The notes below the pieces were generated by a model. That model was not told the origin of the DNA and ran no database searches. It saw nothing but the letters and a program-made list of their open reading frames with translations. From positions 682,001 through 746,000 of the forward strand of contig NZ_CZRP01000012.1 of assembly GCF_001458115.1 (NCBI RefSeq): a DNA stretch of 64,000 bases. Direction: 5' to 3'. Source of the stretch: Gracilibacillus massiliensis. Its GTDB lineage: Bacteria; Bacillota; Bacilli; Bacillales; Amphibacillaceae. How positions within the stretch are numbered: the stretch's first letter is position 1; each line of letters opens with the position of its first letter. This document shows, piece after piece, positions 36,869 through 45,124 of the stretch. The position numbers were made by a program, and so were the translations under genes.

Positions 36869-37579
36869 TTAATATTTCCCTAAAGTAAACCCTTCAAATA
36901 AACGTCCACCATATGGCTGTAAAACATTATCAACCAATTGAATCACTTTCTTTTTCTCTCCAGTTTCGTAAAAAGCATTAAATGCTGCTATAAATTCTTC
37001 AGTAAATTTCTCATCATACTGTTTCAAAGCTCGAATAATCCATTTTGAGGAACCGATCCATTGACGGTTTGTTCGTAAAACAAATTCATGGACTAGTTCT
37101 GCCAAATTGTTAGCAATAAATATCGCTTCAGCTCGGTTAGTGCTGCCTATGAAATCATCTAAAGCATCGGTGATAAAATATCGCTTCTGTGTAATCATTT
37201 CATCAGACCATTTTTCAGGACCTTTCTCTAATATCTCTTTCGCTTCCTTTTTTATAGCTAGTAAGATTCCTTCATCTTTTAATGTAATACCTTCAGAGAT
37301 CATTCTTGCCATTGAGGGTTTCCCTGCTTTGCAGTCCATTTCGATAAAATATTTATATGAGGATAAATTATGAACAAAAATTTCTATTGGCCACCCATTA
37401 TCAATCATAGACTCCCTATATGAATTATTAAGGTTGTTATCAAAAATCACAATATCGAGATCAGAGGTTGCTGTTTCTTCACCACGGACTACGCTTCCTG
37501 CTAATATAGCCCCCTGGCAATGAGAGAATTTTTGATTAATAAATTGTTTAGCTGCTGCCACTGAATTAACTTTTCGCAT
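36869..37579 (-). CDS. Nucleotidyltransferase-domain protein
   Basis: A 236-aa protein with the polymerase-beta-type nucleotidyltransferase motif GSVVRGEETATSDLDIV (G28, S29, metal-binding D40 and D42). The remainder is helical, with the look of aminoglycoside-adenylyltransferase relatives (FITDALDDFIGSTNRAEAIFIANNLAELVHEF). It may adenylylate a small molecule; antibiotic modification is possible but not shown. GAGGGGGGAAG precedes the ATG. The interrupted GNAT gene follows 40 bases downstream on the same strand, so both may belong to one small-molecule modification unit. Confidence 0.75.
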   Translation of the reverse strand: MRKVNSVAAAKQFINQKFSHCQGAILAGSVVRGEETATSDLDIVIFDNNLNNSYRESMIDNGWPIEIFVHNLSSYKYFIEMDCKAGKPSMARMISEGITLKDEGILLAIKKEAKEILEKGPEKWSDEMITQKRYFITDALDDFIGSTNRAEAIFIANNLAELVHEFVLRTNRQWIGSSKWIIRALKQYDEKFTEEFIAAFNAFYETGEKKKVIQLVDNVLQPYGGRLFEGFTLGKY

Positions 37580-37713
37580 TCACTTCCCCCCTCTTATCTG
37601 AATATTATAAATAGACAATAATTTTAGCGAAAAAAGAGTACATGATACTTCAAATTACTTACTAAATTGGACATTTTTTTCTCCAGAGTAATTTGTTATC
37701 TTCATTTAATATA

Positions 37714-38031
37714 CTATAATACAAACATGTATACGGATACACTCATGATAAAGATAGCAGCGAACAGGGATAGAATGAAATATTCTCTTTTGCCGGTAAC
37801 TACCATTTCAACAACCCGTATTACATAAGTTAAGCCTAGACAAAAAACCATACCAAACATTATCCACGACGGAATATCATTAGATACACTTGGGTTTAGT
37901 AAGCCAGGTATAGAAATGAATAGACCGTGTACTGCAAAATAAATCGCAAAAAGACTGAATAAAATATCCAAAACTAAAAATAGCTTATGTCTCTCACTTA
38001 CCTTGTCACGAATCTTCTCTACTATCTTCAT
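37714..38031 (-). CDS. Small membrane protein
   Basis: About 105 aa from ATG 38031 (MKIVEKIRDKVSERHK), with GAGGAG 8 bases upstream; a GTG three codons earlier lies inside that site. Three hydrophobic segments follow: LFLVLDILFSLFAIYFAVHG, WIMFGMVFCLGLTYVIRVV and YFILSLFAAIFIMSVSVYMF. No family is recognised. It is probably in an operon with the 69-aa membrane protein 47 bases upstream. Confidence 0.6.
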   Translation of the reverse strand: MKIVEKIRDKVSERHKLFLVLDILFSLFAIYFAVHGLFISIPGLLNPSVSNDIPSWIMFGMVFCLGLTYVIRVVEMVVTGKREYFILSLFAAIFIMSVSVYMFVL

Positions 38032-38078
38032 TAAATTCACTCCTCATTTTAGACAACTTACAGTATGAGCATAGATTC

Positions 38079-38288
38079 TTATTTATTGATTAATTTCCTT
38101 CGTTTCCAAGTATATAAGAAGGTAATACACGAACCTACCAAGATACCTATAAAAGCAAACAAGGACAGATTCCATATTTCACCCAACCAGTTACGAGTAA
38201 TTTCCTCTGTAAAGAGCATTATCAAGACAATCATGAACCCAAACCATTCCATTAACTTGTAGTCATTTATTTTAGTAGTTTCTTTCAC
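38079..38288 (-). CDS. Small two-helix membrane protein
   Basis: 69 aa, GTG start with CAGGAGGG six bases upstream. Two hydrophobic segments, LMEWFGFMIVLIMLF and LSLFAFIGILVGSCITFLY, with a basic C-terminal tail TWKRRKLINK that should stay in the cytoplasm. Unrecognised. First gene of a probable pair with the 105-aa membrane protein. Confidence 0.6.
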   Translation of the reverse strand: MKETTKINDYKLMEWFGFMIVLIMLFTEEITRNWLGEIWNLSLFAFIGILVGSCITFLYTWKRRKLINK

Positions 38289-38441
38289 TTATTACCCTCC
38301 TGATCAAACATTTGAAAGGAAACATTGCATTTTATTAAGATGCCTTCATTATAACAAAACTAGAAAAATATGTATAAGTTAATCTCCATTACATGAGATT
38401 TTGTTTGTTAATATCAATACCTTTTCTGGCAAAACAAAAAA

Positions 38442-38466
38442 ACACCCAGATAGTCTGGGTGTTTCT
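38442..38466 (-). terminator. Terminator of the histidine operon
   Basis: AAACACCCAGA (38442) pairs with TCTGGGTGTTT (38456) around a three-base loop, followed by seven T on the minus strand, just after the hisI stop. Confidence 0.9.
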
Positions 38467-38474
38467 CACGCATA

Positions 38475-39122
38475 TTACCATTTTTCTATTTCTGCACGGT
38501 CGCCTTTGCTGTTCCCTTTTTTAGCGAATCGATTGGATAATTCTTGTTTGACATCTTCTAATGAAACTTCTTGATTCGCCATCATCACGAAGGTGTGGTA
38601 AAGCAAATCACTTACTTCGTTTGTTAATTCTTCTTTATCCTCATTTTTAGCGGCAATTACTACTTCGCCGGCTTCTTCAATTACTTTTTTACCAATTTTA
38701 TCGACACCTTTGTCATATAAATAATTGGTATAGGAATTTTCAACACGCTCTTGTTTCCGTTGTTCTACTTCTTGCATCACGTTATCAATAATCGCAGCGT
38801 CATAATTGGTTTCCTTTTCGGCCACTCTGTTAAAAAAGCATGAGACCTCTCCCGTATGACAAGCTGGACCTGCTGGTAACACTTGAATCAATAATGTATC
38901 CTGATCACAATCTAAATCAATTGATTGGACTTCTTGTGTGTTACCAGACGTAGCACCCTTGTTCCATAATTCATCACGTGATCTGGAATAAAACCATGTT
39001 TGTTTCGTTTCTAAAGTCTTTTGATATGCTTCTTCGTTCATATAGGCAAGCATTAATACTTCTTTTGTATGATAATCTGTTACGATTGCTGGTACTAACC
39101 CTTTTGAAAAATCAGGCTTCAC
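38475..39122 (-). CDS. hisI: Bifunctional phosphoribosyl-AMP cyclohydrolase / phosphoribosyl-ATP pyrophosphatase
   Basis: The product (215 aa) fuses two histidine enzymes. The N-terminal HisI cyclohydrolase has the zinc/magnesium motifs [23 protein letters not shown] and the early [12 protein letters not shown]. The C-terminal HisE pyrophosphohydrolase (from about 115) has the helical [29 protein letters not shown], whose acidic residues bind magnesium. Last gene of the his operon, overlapping hisF by 11 bases and followed by a strong terminator. Confidence 0.96.
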   Translation of the reverse strand: MKPDFSKGLVPAIVTDYHTKEVLMLAYMNEEAYQKTLETKQTWFYSRSRDELWNKGATSGNTQEVQSIDLDCDQDTLLIQVLPAGPACHTGEVSCFFNRVAEKETNYDAAIIDNVMQEVEQRKQERVENSYTNYLYDKGVDKIGKKVIEEAGEVVIAAKNEDKEELTNEVSDLLYHTFVMMANQEVSLEDVKQELSNRFAKKGNSKGDRAEIEKW

Positions 39123-39870
39123 GAATATTCACTCCTTGCTGTTGGCATACATCTTTTACTTGTTGTACGGTAAACGTGTTCTCATGGAAAATGGAAGCTG
39201 CTAAACCTGCAGATACGTCTGTCTTTTGAAATACTTCAGGAAAATGCTCAGGCTTTCCAACTCCACCAGATGCAATTACTGGGATTCTTACCGAGTTTAC
39301 TACCGCCTCCGTTAGAGCAATGTCGAATCCATCCTTTACTCCATCTGTATCGACACTCGTTAGCAAGATTTCCCCTGCTCCCCTTTTTTCTGCTTCTTTT
39401 ACCCATTCAATCGCATCGATACCAGTATCTTTACTGCCACCGTGGGTCATTACATGCCATTTATCACCGACTCTTTTGGCATCAACAGCAACAACCGTAC
39501 ATTGGGCACCGAACCGATCCGATGATTCTGTGATTAATTGCGGATTTTGAACCGCAGCAGAATTCATACCTACTTTATCCGCTCCTGCCTTTAATAAGCG
39601 ATTGACATCTTCAATTGTTTTAACGCCGCCACCTACCGTAAACGGCACGAATACTTGCTCTGCCGTTCGCTTTACAATATCCACCATGGTTTGGCGCCCT
39701 TCATTGGTTGCTGAAATATCTAAAAAGATGATTTCATCTGCCCCTGCTTTGGAGTAGTTGGATGCCATGGCAACAGGATCACCTAACTCACGTAATCCGA
39801 CAAAATTTGTCCCTTTTACCACTTTTCCTTCCTTGACATCAAGACAAGGAATTATTCGCTTTGCAATCAT
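39112..39870 (-). CDS. hisF: Imidazole glycerol phosphate synthase, cyclase subunit HisF
   Basis: The product (252 aa) is a TIM barrel that takes ammonia from HisH and forms imidazole glycerol phosphate and AICAR. The catalytic aspartates are at D11 in [14 protein letters not shown] and near D130 in VVAVDAKR. Phosphate loops are GGGVKT and IASGGVG. It is clearly HisF and not the related HisA. The ATG overlaps the hisH stop (ATGA), leaving no room for hisA, which normally lies here in Bacillus operons. Confidence 0.96.
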   Translation of the reverse strand: MIAKRIIPCLDVKEGKVVKGTNFVGLRELGDPVAMASNYSKAGADEIIFLDISATNEGRQTMVDIVKRTAEQVFVPFTVGGGVKTIEDVNRLLKAGADKVGMNSAAVQNPQLITESSDRFGAQCTVVAVDAKRVGDKWHVMTHGGSKDTGIDAIEWVKEAEKRGAGEILLTSVDTDGVKDGFDIALTEAVVNSVRIPVIASGGVGKPEHFPEVFQKTDVSAGLAASIFHENTFTVQQVKDVCQQQGVNIREA

Positions 39871-40484
39871 GCTTCCAGCCCCCTAACAGAAGTGGTTTGT
39901 TCCATAAATACTTTCAACAAGTCTACGCCGACTTCTCCACTTTTTTCTGGGTGAAATTGCATGCCGTACACATGGCCATTCTGGACAATTGCAGGAACCG
40001 TTGTACCATAATCTGCGGTTGCGACCAAATACTTTTGTTCGGTACGTGCTTGGAACGTGTGTACAAAATAGACATGTTTATCTTGAAAAACTTGAAAAGG
40101 TTGATTATTATTCTCTATTTGCAGCTGATTCCAACCAATATGAGGTAATATATATTCTGTTTCGATTACATTTACATCACCTGGAATCAATCCTAGACCA
40201 TCAGAAATACCATTTTCATAACCTTTTTCAAATAATAATTGCATGCCTAAACAAATACCCAAAAAAGGTTTTTGTTTTGCTAATTTTTTTAGTGGTTCAG
40301 CCAAATTACGTTGATTGATCTCCTCAACGGCTGCTTGAAAAGAACCAACACCAGGTAAAATAATATGGCTAGCTTCTTCTAATCGCTCAACGGAGTCTGT
40401 TATTTCTACTTCATACCCTAAACGTAAAAAAGCGGTTTTAACACTTGCGACATTACCCATGCCGTAATCTACAATAGCTATCAT
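39867..40484 (-). CDS. hisH: Imidazole glycerol phosphate synthase, glutaminase subunit HisH
   Basis: The product (205 aa) is a class I glutamine amidotransferase feeding ammonia to HisF. The nucleophile cysteine lies in [15 protein letters not shown], with the His-Glu pair in [10 protein letters not shown]. The N-terminal [14 protein letters not shown] and GVGSFQ are family hallmarks. Four-base overlaps link it to both hisB and hisF. Confidence 0.96.
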   Translation of the reverse strand: MIAIVDYGMGNVASVKTAFLRLGYEVEITDSVERLEEASHIILPGVGSFQAAVEEINQRNLAEPLKKLAKQKPFLGICLGMQLLFEKGYENGISDGLGLIPGDVNVIETEYILPHIGWNQLQIENNNQPFQVFQDKHVYFVHTFQARTEQKYLVATADYGTTVPAIVQNGHVYGMQFHPEKSGEVGVDLLKVFMEQTTSVRGLEA

Positions 40485-41068
40485 TCGATTAACCCCTTTG
40501 TAGAATTAACCCCTTCAATATCCGGGTTAATTCGGACTGCTTCACCTAAAGCGCGGCCTAATGCTTTAAAAATAGCTTCAATTTTATGATGCGTGTTGTC
40601 ACCATATAATACTTTAGCGTGAAGTGTAATCGCTGATTGGAAAGCAAAAGCTTGTAGAAACTCCTGCACTAATTCTGTATCAAAATTGCCTAATTTCTCG
40701 TTTGAAAATTCTGCGTCAAAAACAAGAAAAGGTCTCCCACTAATATCTAAAGAAACAAATCCTAATGCTTCATCCATTGGTACATAAGCCGTTCCGTAAC
40801 GATTGATTGACTTTTTATCACCTAATGCTTCTTTTACTAACTGACCCAGTACAATCCCGACATCTTCTACGGTATGGTGACTATCAATGTGCAAGTCACC
40901 CTCTGCTTTAACCGTTAAGCCAATACGACCGTGGCGGGCGAAAGCATTTAGCATGTGATCAAAAAAGCCAACCCCCGTATCAATGCTTACTTGAATTGGA
41001 TCATCTAAATTAACAGCTACTTCAATTTTTGTTTCGAAAGTTTCTCTTTTTTTTGTCGCAGTTCTCAT
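40481..41068 (-). CDS. hisB: Imidazoleglycerol-phosphate dehydratase
   Basis: The product (195 aa) dehydrates imidazole glycerol phosphate to imidazole acetol phosphate, using manganese. The histidine-rich metal motifs are [24 protein letters not shown] and [13 protein letters not shown]. It is the monofunctional form, with no phosphatase domain; the phosphatase function is given by hisJ next to the operon. It overlaps hisH by 4 bases and shares one base with hisD. Confidence 0.97.
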   Translation of the reverse strand: MRTATKKRETFETKIEVAVNLDDPIQVSIDTGVGFFDHMLNAFARHGRIGLTVKAEGDLHIDSHHTVEDVGIVLGQLVKEALGDKKSINRYGTAYVPMDEALGFVSLDISGRPFLVFDAEFSNEKLGNFDTELVQEFLQAFAFQSAITLHAKVLYGDNTHHKIEAIFKALGRALGEAVRINPDIEGVNSTKGLIE

Positions 41069-42351
41069 TATTTATCCTCCAAACGTTTACTTACCGCTAA
41101 GCCGTGTCCTTCTAGCTGCTCTTGGTTGGCAATCTGGATGACGTCCTGACTTGCCTCACGCAATGCAGATTCAGAATAATATAAATACGTTGTTTTCTTA
41201 ACAAAATCATCAACTGATAAACCTGAAGAAAAACGAGCTGTACCTGAAGTTGGCAAAACATGATTTGGTCCTGCATAATAATCACCCAGTGCTTCCGGGG
41301 TATAATGTCCTAAAAAGACGGAACCTGCATGTCTTACTTTGCTTAAATAACTTAAAGGATCGGCTACCTGGATTTCTAAGTGTTCTGGCGCCAACTTATT
41401 GGAAACGGAAAAAGCCTCTTCCAGTGACGATACCACAACACTTGCACCTTTATCTTGGAGAGATTGGGACGCGATTTCTTTTCTAGGTAGCGCGTCACAT
41501 TGTTTTTGAAGTTCTTTATTCACTTGCTCAACCAATGCTTCCGAAGTTGTAATTAAAAAGGCACGAGCAATCGTATCGTGTTCTGCCTGAGCGATTAAAT
41601 CTGCAGCGACGTATTTTGGGTTTGCTGTATCATCTGCTATGATCGCTACTTCACTTGGACCAGCAATCATATCGATCCCTACATCACCGTAAACTAATTT
41701 TTTAGCTGCAGCTACATAGGCATTTCCAGGTCCGACAATTTTATCTACTTTCGGAATCGATTCAGTTCCATATGCTAAGGCAGCAACGGCCTGAACTCCT
41801 CCAACTCGATAAATATTGGTTACACCTGCTATGTCAGCTGCTACCGCTAATATTGGTGCAAGATCTTCCCCGTCCTTCACTGGAGTTGTCATATTTACTT
41901 CGCCTACTCCAGCAAGTACAGCAGGAATGGCGTTCATTAATACCGAAGAAGGATAAACAGCAGTGCCGCCAGGAACATAGATGCCGACACGGTCAATTGG
42001 ACGATATAATTGACCAGAAATAATGTCACCTTCTGCTTGCATCATACGGGAATTTGTTAATTGTTTTCGGTGAAAAGCTCGAATATTATCTGCTGCACGC
42101 TGCAACGATTGAATCACTTCATTATCTACTATATCCCAGGCAGCCTTTCGTTCTTCTTCTGAAACTAGAAAAGATGACGGTGCTTTCCCATCGAATTTTT
42201 CAATATACTTAATAACAGCTTGATCACCATCTTCTTGCACATCTGCAATAATACTACTGGCAGCTTGCAAGAATTTTTGTTGGTCACTGCTATTCGTTTT
42301 CTCAGGTGCTGCTTTTTCTAAAAACTTCTCGATTGTTAATAAAGGAATCAT
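41068..42351 (-). CDS. hisD: Histidinol dehydrogenase
   Basis: The product (427 aa) oxidises L-histidinol in two NAD-dependent steps to histidine. Recognised by [23 protein letters not shown], the signature [14 protein letters not shown] followed by DLIAQAEHD (zinc ligands), and [10 protein letters not shown]. The C-terminal [16 protein letters not shown] is conserved. Overlaps hisG by four bases. Confidence 0.97.
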   Translation of the reverse strand: MIPLLTIEKFLEKAAPEKTNSSDQQKFLQAASSIIADVQEDGDQAVIKYIEKFDGKAPSSFLVSEEERKAAWDIVDNEVIQSLQRAADNIRAFHRKQLTNSRMMQAEGDIISGQLYRPIDRVGIYVPGGTAVYPSSVLMNAIPAVLAGVGEVNMTTPVKDGEDLAPILAVAADIAGVTNIYRVGGVQAVAALAYGTESIPKVDKIVGPGNAYVAAAKKLVYGDVGIDMIAGPSEVAIIADDTANPKYVAADLIAQAEHDTIARAFLITTSEALVEQVNKELQKQCDALPRKEIASQSLQDKGASVVVSSLEEAFSVSNKLAPEHLEIQVADPLSYLSKVRHAGSVFLGHYTPEALGDYYAGPNHVLPTSGTARFSSGLSVDDFVKKTTYLYYSESALREASQDVIQIANQEQLEGHGLAVSKRLEDK

Positions 42352-42968
42352 GCTTTTTTTGCTCCTTCCTTAAATCGCTCAATGACGGGAACTAATTGAT
42401 CTCTCTTAATTTTTAGTGAAGAACGGTTGGCAATTAATCGTGCACTAAAGGATATAAATTCGTCTTCGATTACTAAGCCGTTTTCTTTTAATGTTGTACC
42501 TGTTTCGACAATGTCAACAATCGCATCTGCAAGACCTAAGATTGGTGCAAGTTCAACAGATCCTTCTAGCTTAATAATATCAACGGACTCACCTTTTTCT
42601 TTAAAATAGTTCTTAGTGATATTGGTAAACGTACTTGCAATTCTTTTCTTCTGTTCTGGCCACTGATAATTTGCCTTTGTGGCCAAGGCCATCCGACAGT
42701 GACCAAATGGTAAAGGAAATAAATTATATACATCCGGTTGATGTTCAATTAAAATATCGCCACCTACGATTCCGATGTCCGCAATTCCATTTTCAACGTA
42801 AGTGGTAACATCGACTCCTTTTGCAAAAAAGAAGGAAAATTCACTGGTTTCAATTTGAAGTTTTCTCCCCTTTTCTAATAAAGGGTCTACTTCAAATCCT
42901 AACTCAGCAAAAAAATTCAAGAATTGTTTTTCTAATCTACCTTTCGTTAGTGCTATTACCGGCTTCAT
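42348..42968 (-). CDS. hisG: ATP phosphoribosyltransferase, short form
   Basis: The product (206 aa) joins ATP and PRPP in the first committed step of histidine synthesis. It is the short form without the C-terminal regulatory domain and therefore needs HisZ, whose gene is directly upstream (4-base overlap). The PRPP-binding loop appears in LADAIVDIVETGTTLKENGL, and the N-terminus starts ALTKGRLEKQFL. Confidence 0.96.
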   Translation of the reverse strand: MKPVIALTKGRLEKQFLNFFAELGFEVDPLLEKGRKLQIETSEFSFFFAKGVDVTTYVENGIADIGIVGGDILIEHQPDVYNLFPLPFGHCRMALATKANYQWPEQKKRIASTFTNITKNYFKEKGESVDIIKLEGSVELAPILGLADAIVDIVETGTTLKENGLVIEDEFISFSARLIANRSSLKIKRDQLVPVIERFKEGAKKA

Positions 42969-44089
42969 TTTTCAACCACCTTATACTGACTGTCTTCTTC
43001 GACAACTTGATAGATTTTTTGATAGTTCGCATCACTTTTTAATTCGTATTGGATATCGACCACTTGTTCCTCCATATCCATTCGAAATTGTTCTGCAACT
43101 GCATGAGTAGCAGGAGTAGCAAGGATACAAATTTTTTCCGGCTCTTGCTCAGCATCCATATGCTTTGCTAAGGTATCAACATCAAATGCTAACCCGACCG
43201 CTGAAGTACTTTGTTGGAATTGTTCATATAACCGGTCATACCTTCCGCCAGAAAAACAGGTGGAACCATCGTTTGTCAGAAAGCCTCTAAACATAATACC
43301 ATCATAATATGGCAAGTTTTTAACACGACCAAGATCGACGATTACTTCTGTTACACCTGCAGCTTCTAATAAATCCATTAATTTTTCAATATGATTCAAT
43401 ATAGCTAACAAATCTTGATGATTGTTCCAGCGCTCACGATAGGTATTGATAATTTCTCTCGATCCGTATGCATCAATCAGAGCTACCAATGGTTCTGCTA
43501 AGGCAGAATGTCCTGCTTGTTTTACAATCTCTTCGACAAGGTCAGATCGCTTATCATGCATAGCGTTCAGTAGCGCTAACTCTTGTTTTTCCTCAAAATG
43601 GTACGGTCCGACGATCGCATCGAAAATACCTGTATGACCAAGTTCGATTACATACGCATCAATCGTTAAATTCTTTAAGTAAGCAATCGCTGTAAGCAAG
43701 CTTTCCGCTTCCCCTAAAAATCGGTCCGCATGGACGATTTCGATGCCTGCTTGTCTATTCTCTGTTTCATCCTTATCGAAGCGGAAAACACTGCCTTGAT
43801 AGGACCATTTTTGTTCGGATGGGTGTTGCCCCGCAATTGCTCGAGCGATAGCTGCTGTCCAATCTGGACGTAATACTTCTATTTCACCTTCACCACTGAA
43901 CCATTTCAACATCGAGTGTAAATCCATTCCTGCCATTTGATTCGTAAATGTATTGGCATATTCCACTACAGGTGTAGAAATGGTTTTAAAGTTACGTTTT
44001 TTGGTCACTAAACGAAAACTCTCAGCCGCTCTTAAGCGGTTTGAGATTTGAATTCCTGTTTCATCTTGACTTCCTGCTGGTAAAAACAT
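42965..44089 (-). CDS. hisZ: ATP phosphoribosyltransferase regulatory subunit HisZ
   Basis: About 374 aa from ATG 44089 (MFLPAGSQDETG). A class II aminoacyl-tRNA-synthetase-like protein that activates short HisG and binds histidine for feedback. Motif-2-like RPDWTAAIARA and SYQGSVFRFDK, and motif-3-like GLAFDVDTLA, are visible. A GTG three codons upstream (44098) is closer to AGGAT than is usual, so I prefer the ATG; this is not certain. First gene of the his operon, with a promoter and a palindromic site upstream. Confidence 0.9.
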   Translation of the reverse strand: MFLPAGSQDETGIQISNRLRAAESFRLVTKKRNFKTISTPVVEYANTFTNQMAGMDLHSMLKWFSGEGEIEVLRPDWTAAIARAIAGQHPSEQKWSYQGSVFRFDKDETENRQAGIEIVHADRFLGEAESLLTAIAYLKNLTIDAYVIELGHTGIFDAIVGPYHFEEKQELALLNAMHDKRSDLVEEIVKQAGHSALAEPLVALIDAYGSREIINTYRERWNNHQDLLAILNHIEKLMDLLEAAGVTEVIVDLGRVKNLPYYDGIMFRGFLTNDGSTCFSGGRYDRLYEQFQQSTSAVGLAFDVDTLAKHMDAEQEPEKICILATPATHAVAEQFRMDMEEQVVDIQYELKSDANYQKIYQVVEEDSQYKVVEK

Positions 44090-44119
44090 CTCGTTCACAT
44101 CCTATTCGCACTTTATCAA

Positions 44120-44141
44120 TTTACCACTCTACCGTGGTAAA
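44120..44141 (-). promoter_or_regulatory. Palindromic candidate operator before hisZ
   Basis: TTTACCAC and GTGGTAAA form a perfect 8-bp inverted repeat with a 6-bp spacer, about 30 bp before the hisZ start and just downstream of the predicted transcription start. A repressor bound here would block hisZGDBHFI; a TrpR-family HisR/YerC protein is a candidate. Inference. Confidence 0.55.
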
Positions 44142-44161
44142 GCGTCTATTTGTATTTTAAC

Positions 44162-44189
44162 ATTATCATATCGCTTTGTTGTCTGTCAA
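44162..44189 (-). promoter_or_regulatory. his operon promoter
   Basis: Perfect -35 TTGACA (44189-44184), a 16-bp spacer, and -10 GATAAT (44167-44162), upstream of the palindrome and hisZ. Confidence 0.65.
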
Positions 44190-44269
44190 TCCTCACTTTT
44201 AAATTTAATCACTTCGGTTTACAATAGAATGAGCAACCGACTGAAAATAGATAAAAGGGAGTTTTTACG

Positions 44270-45076
44270 ATGACACTCAAAGGAGATTATCACATCCATA
44301 CACCATTTTGTCCGCATGGATCGAATGATGCGGTTTCTATGTATATCGAACAAGCGATAAAAAAAGGCTTGACTGAAATAACGTTTACGGAACATGCTCC
44401 ATTACCAAAAAACTTTACTGACCCTACACCTGAACAAGATAGTGCGATGGCTTGGGAGGATCTTGATGCTTATTTGGAAACGATTGAAACAGCTAAAAAA
44501 TCATATCAATCCAAAATTAAGATAAATTTAGGATTTGAAGTAGACTATATCGAAGGCTATGAGCAAGAGACAACTTCTTTTCTCAATGAGTATGGTCGTG
44601 TTATTGATGATGCGATCTTATCGGTGCATATGCTCAAAAGTCCTGACGATGGTTATGTATGTATCGATTTTAGCAGTGAAGAATTTGCTAAGATTATTCA
44701 ACAATTTGGTAGTGTTGAAGCGGTCCATTATCAATACTATCAGACGTTAGAAAAAGCTGTTTTATCTGATCTAGGAGCTTTCAAACCTAAGCGTATTGGC
44801 CATCTAACCTTGATTCAGAAATATCAAAAAAAATATGCAGTTGATCAAAGTTATCAAGCTACCATTGATCACCTGCTAAATTTGATAAAACAAGAACAAT
44901 TAGAGTTAGATTTAAATACGGCTGGTCTCTATAAAGAAGATTGCCAAATGCTTTATCCACCAGAAGAAATTATCGAACAAGCAATCGCAAAAGGCATTGT
45001 ACTTAAGCCAGGTTCTGATAGTCATGAATCCAAAACAATTGCGAGAGGGTTCGATCTTATTGCTCGTTTTTTTTAG
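44270..45076 (+). CDS. hisJ: Histidinol-phosphatase, PHP family
   Basis: The product (268 aa) dephosphorylates histidinol phosphate, the step before hisD. The PHP metalloenzyme motifs are visible: GDYHIHTPFCPHG (first metal ligands), TFTEHAPLP, LGFEVDYIEGYE and the C-terminal GSDSHESKTIARGF. AAGGGAG precedes the ATG. It is divergent from hisZ across a 180-base gap, and so completes the pathway together with the his operon, except for hisA and hisC, which are not in the window (hisC commonly lies elsewhere in Bacillus). Confidence 0.94.
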   Translation: MTLKGDYHIHTPFCPHGSNDAVSMYIEQAIKKGLTEITFTEHAPLPKNFTDPTPEQDSAMAWEDLDAYLETIETAKKSYQSKIKINLGFEVDYIEGYEQETTSFLNEYGRVIDDAILSVHMLKSPDDGYVCIDFSSEEFAKIIQQFGSVEAVHYQYYQTLEKAVLSDLGAFKPKRIGHLTLIQKYQKKYAVDQSYQATIDHLLNLIKQEQLELDLNTAGLYKEDCQMLYPPEEIIEQAIAKGIVLKPGSDSHESKTIARGFDLIARFF

Positions 45077-45086
45077 AGAAATAATT

Positions 45087-45115
45087 CACGAGATAAAAGA
45101 AAAATTTATCTCGTG
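45087..45115 (+). terminator. Terminator of hisJ
   Basis: CACGAGATAAA (45087) pairs with TTTATCTCGTG (45105), then TTTTTTATT. It separates the convergent hisJ and dynA genes. Confidence 0.88.
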
Positions 45116-45124
45116 TTTTTTATT

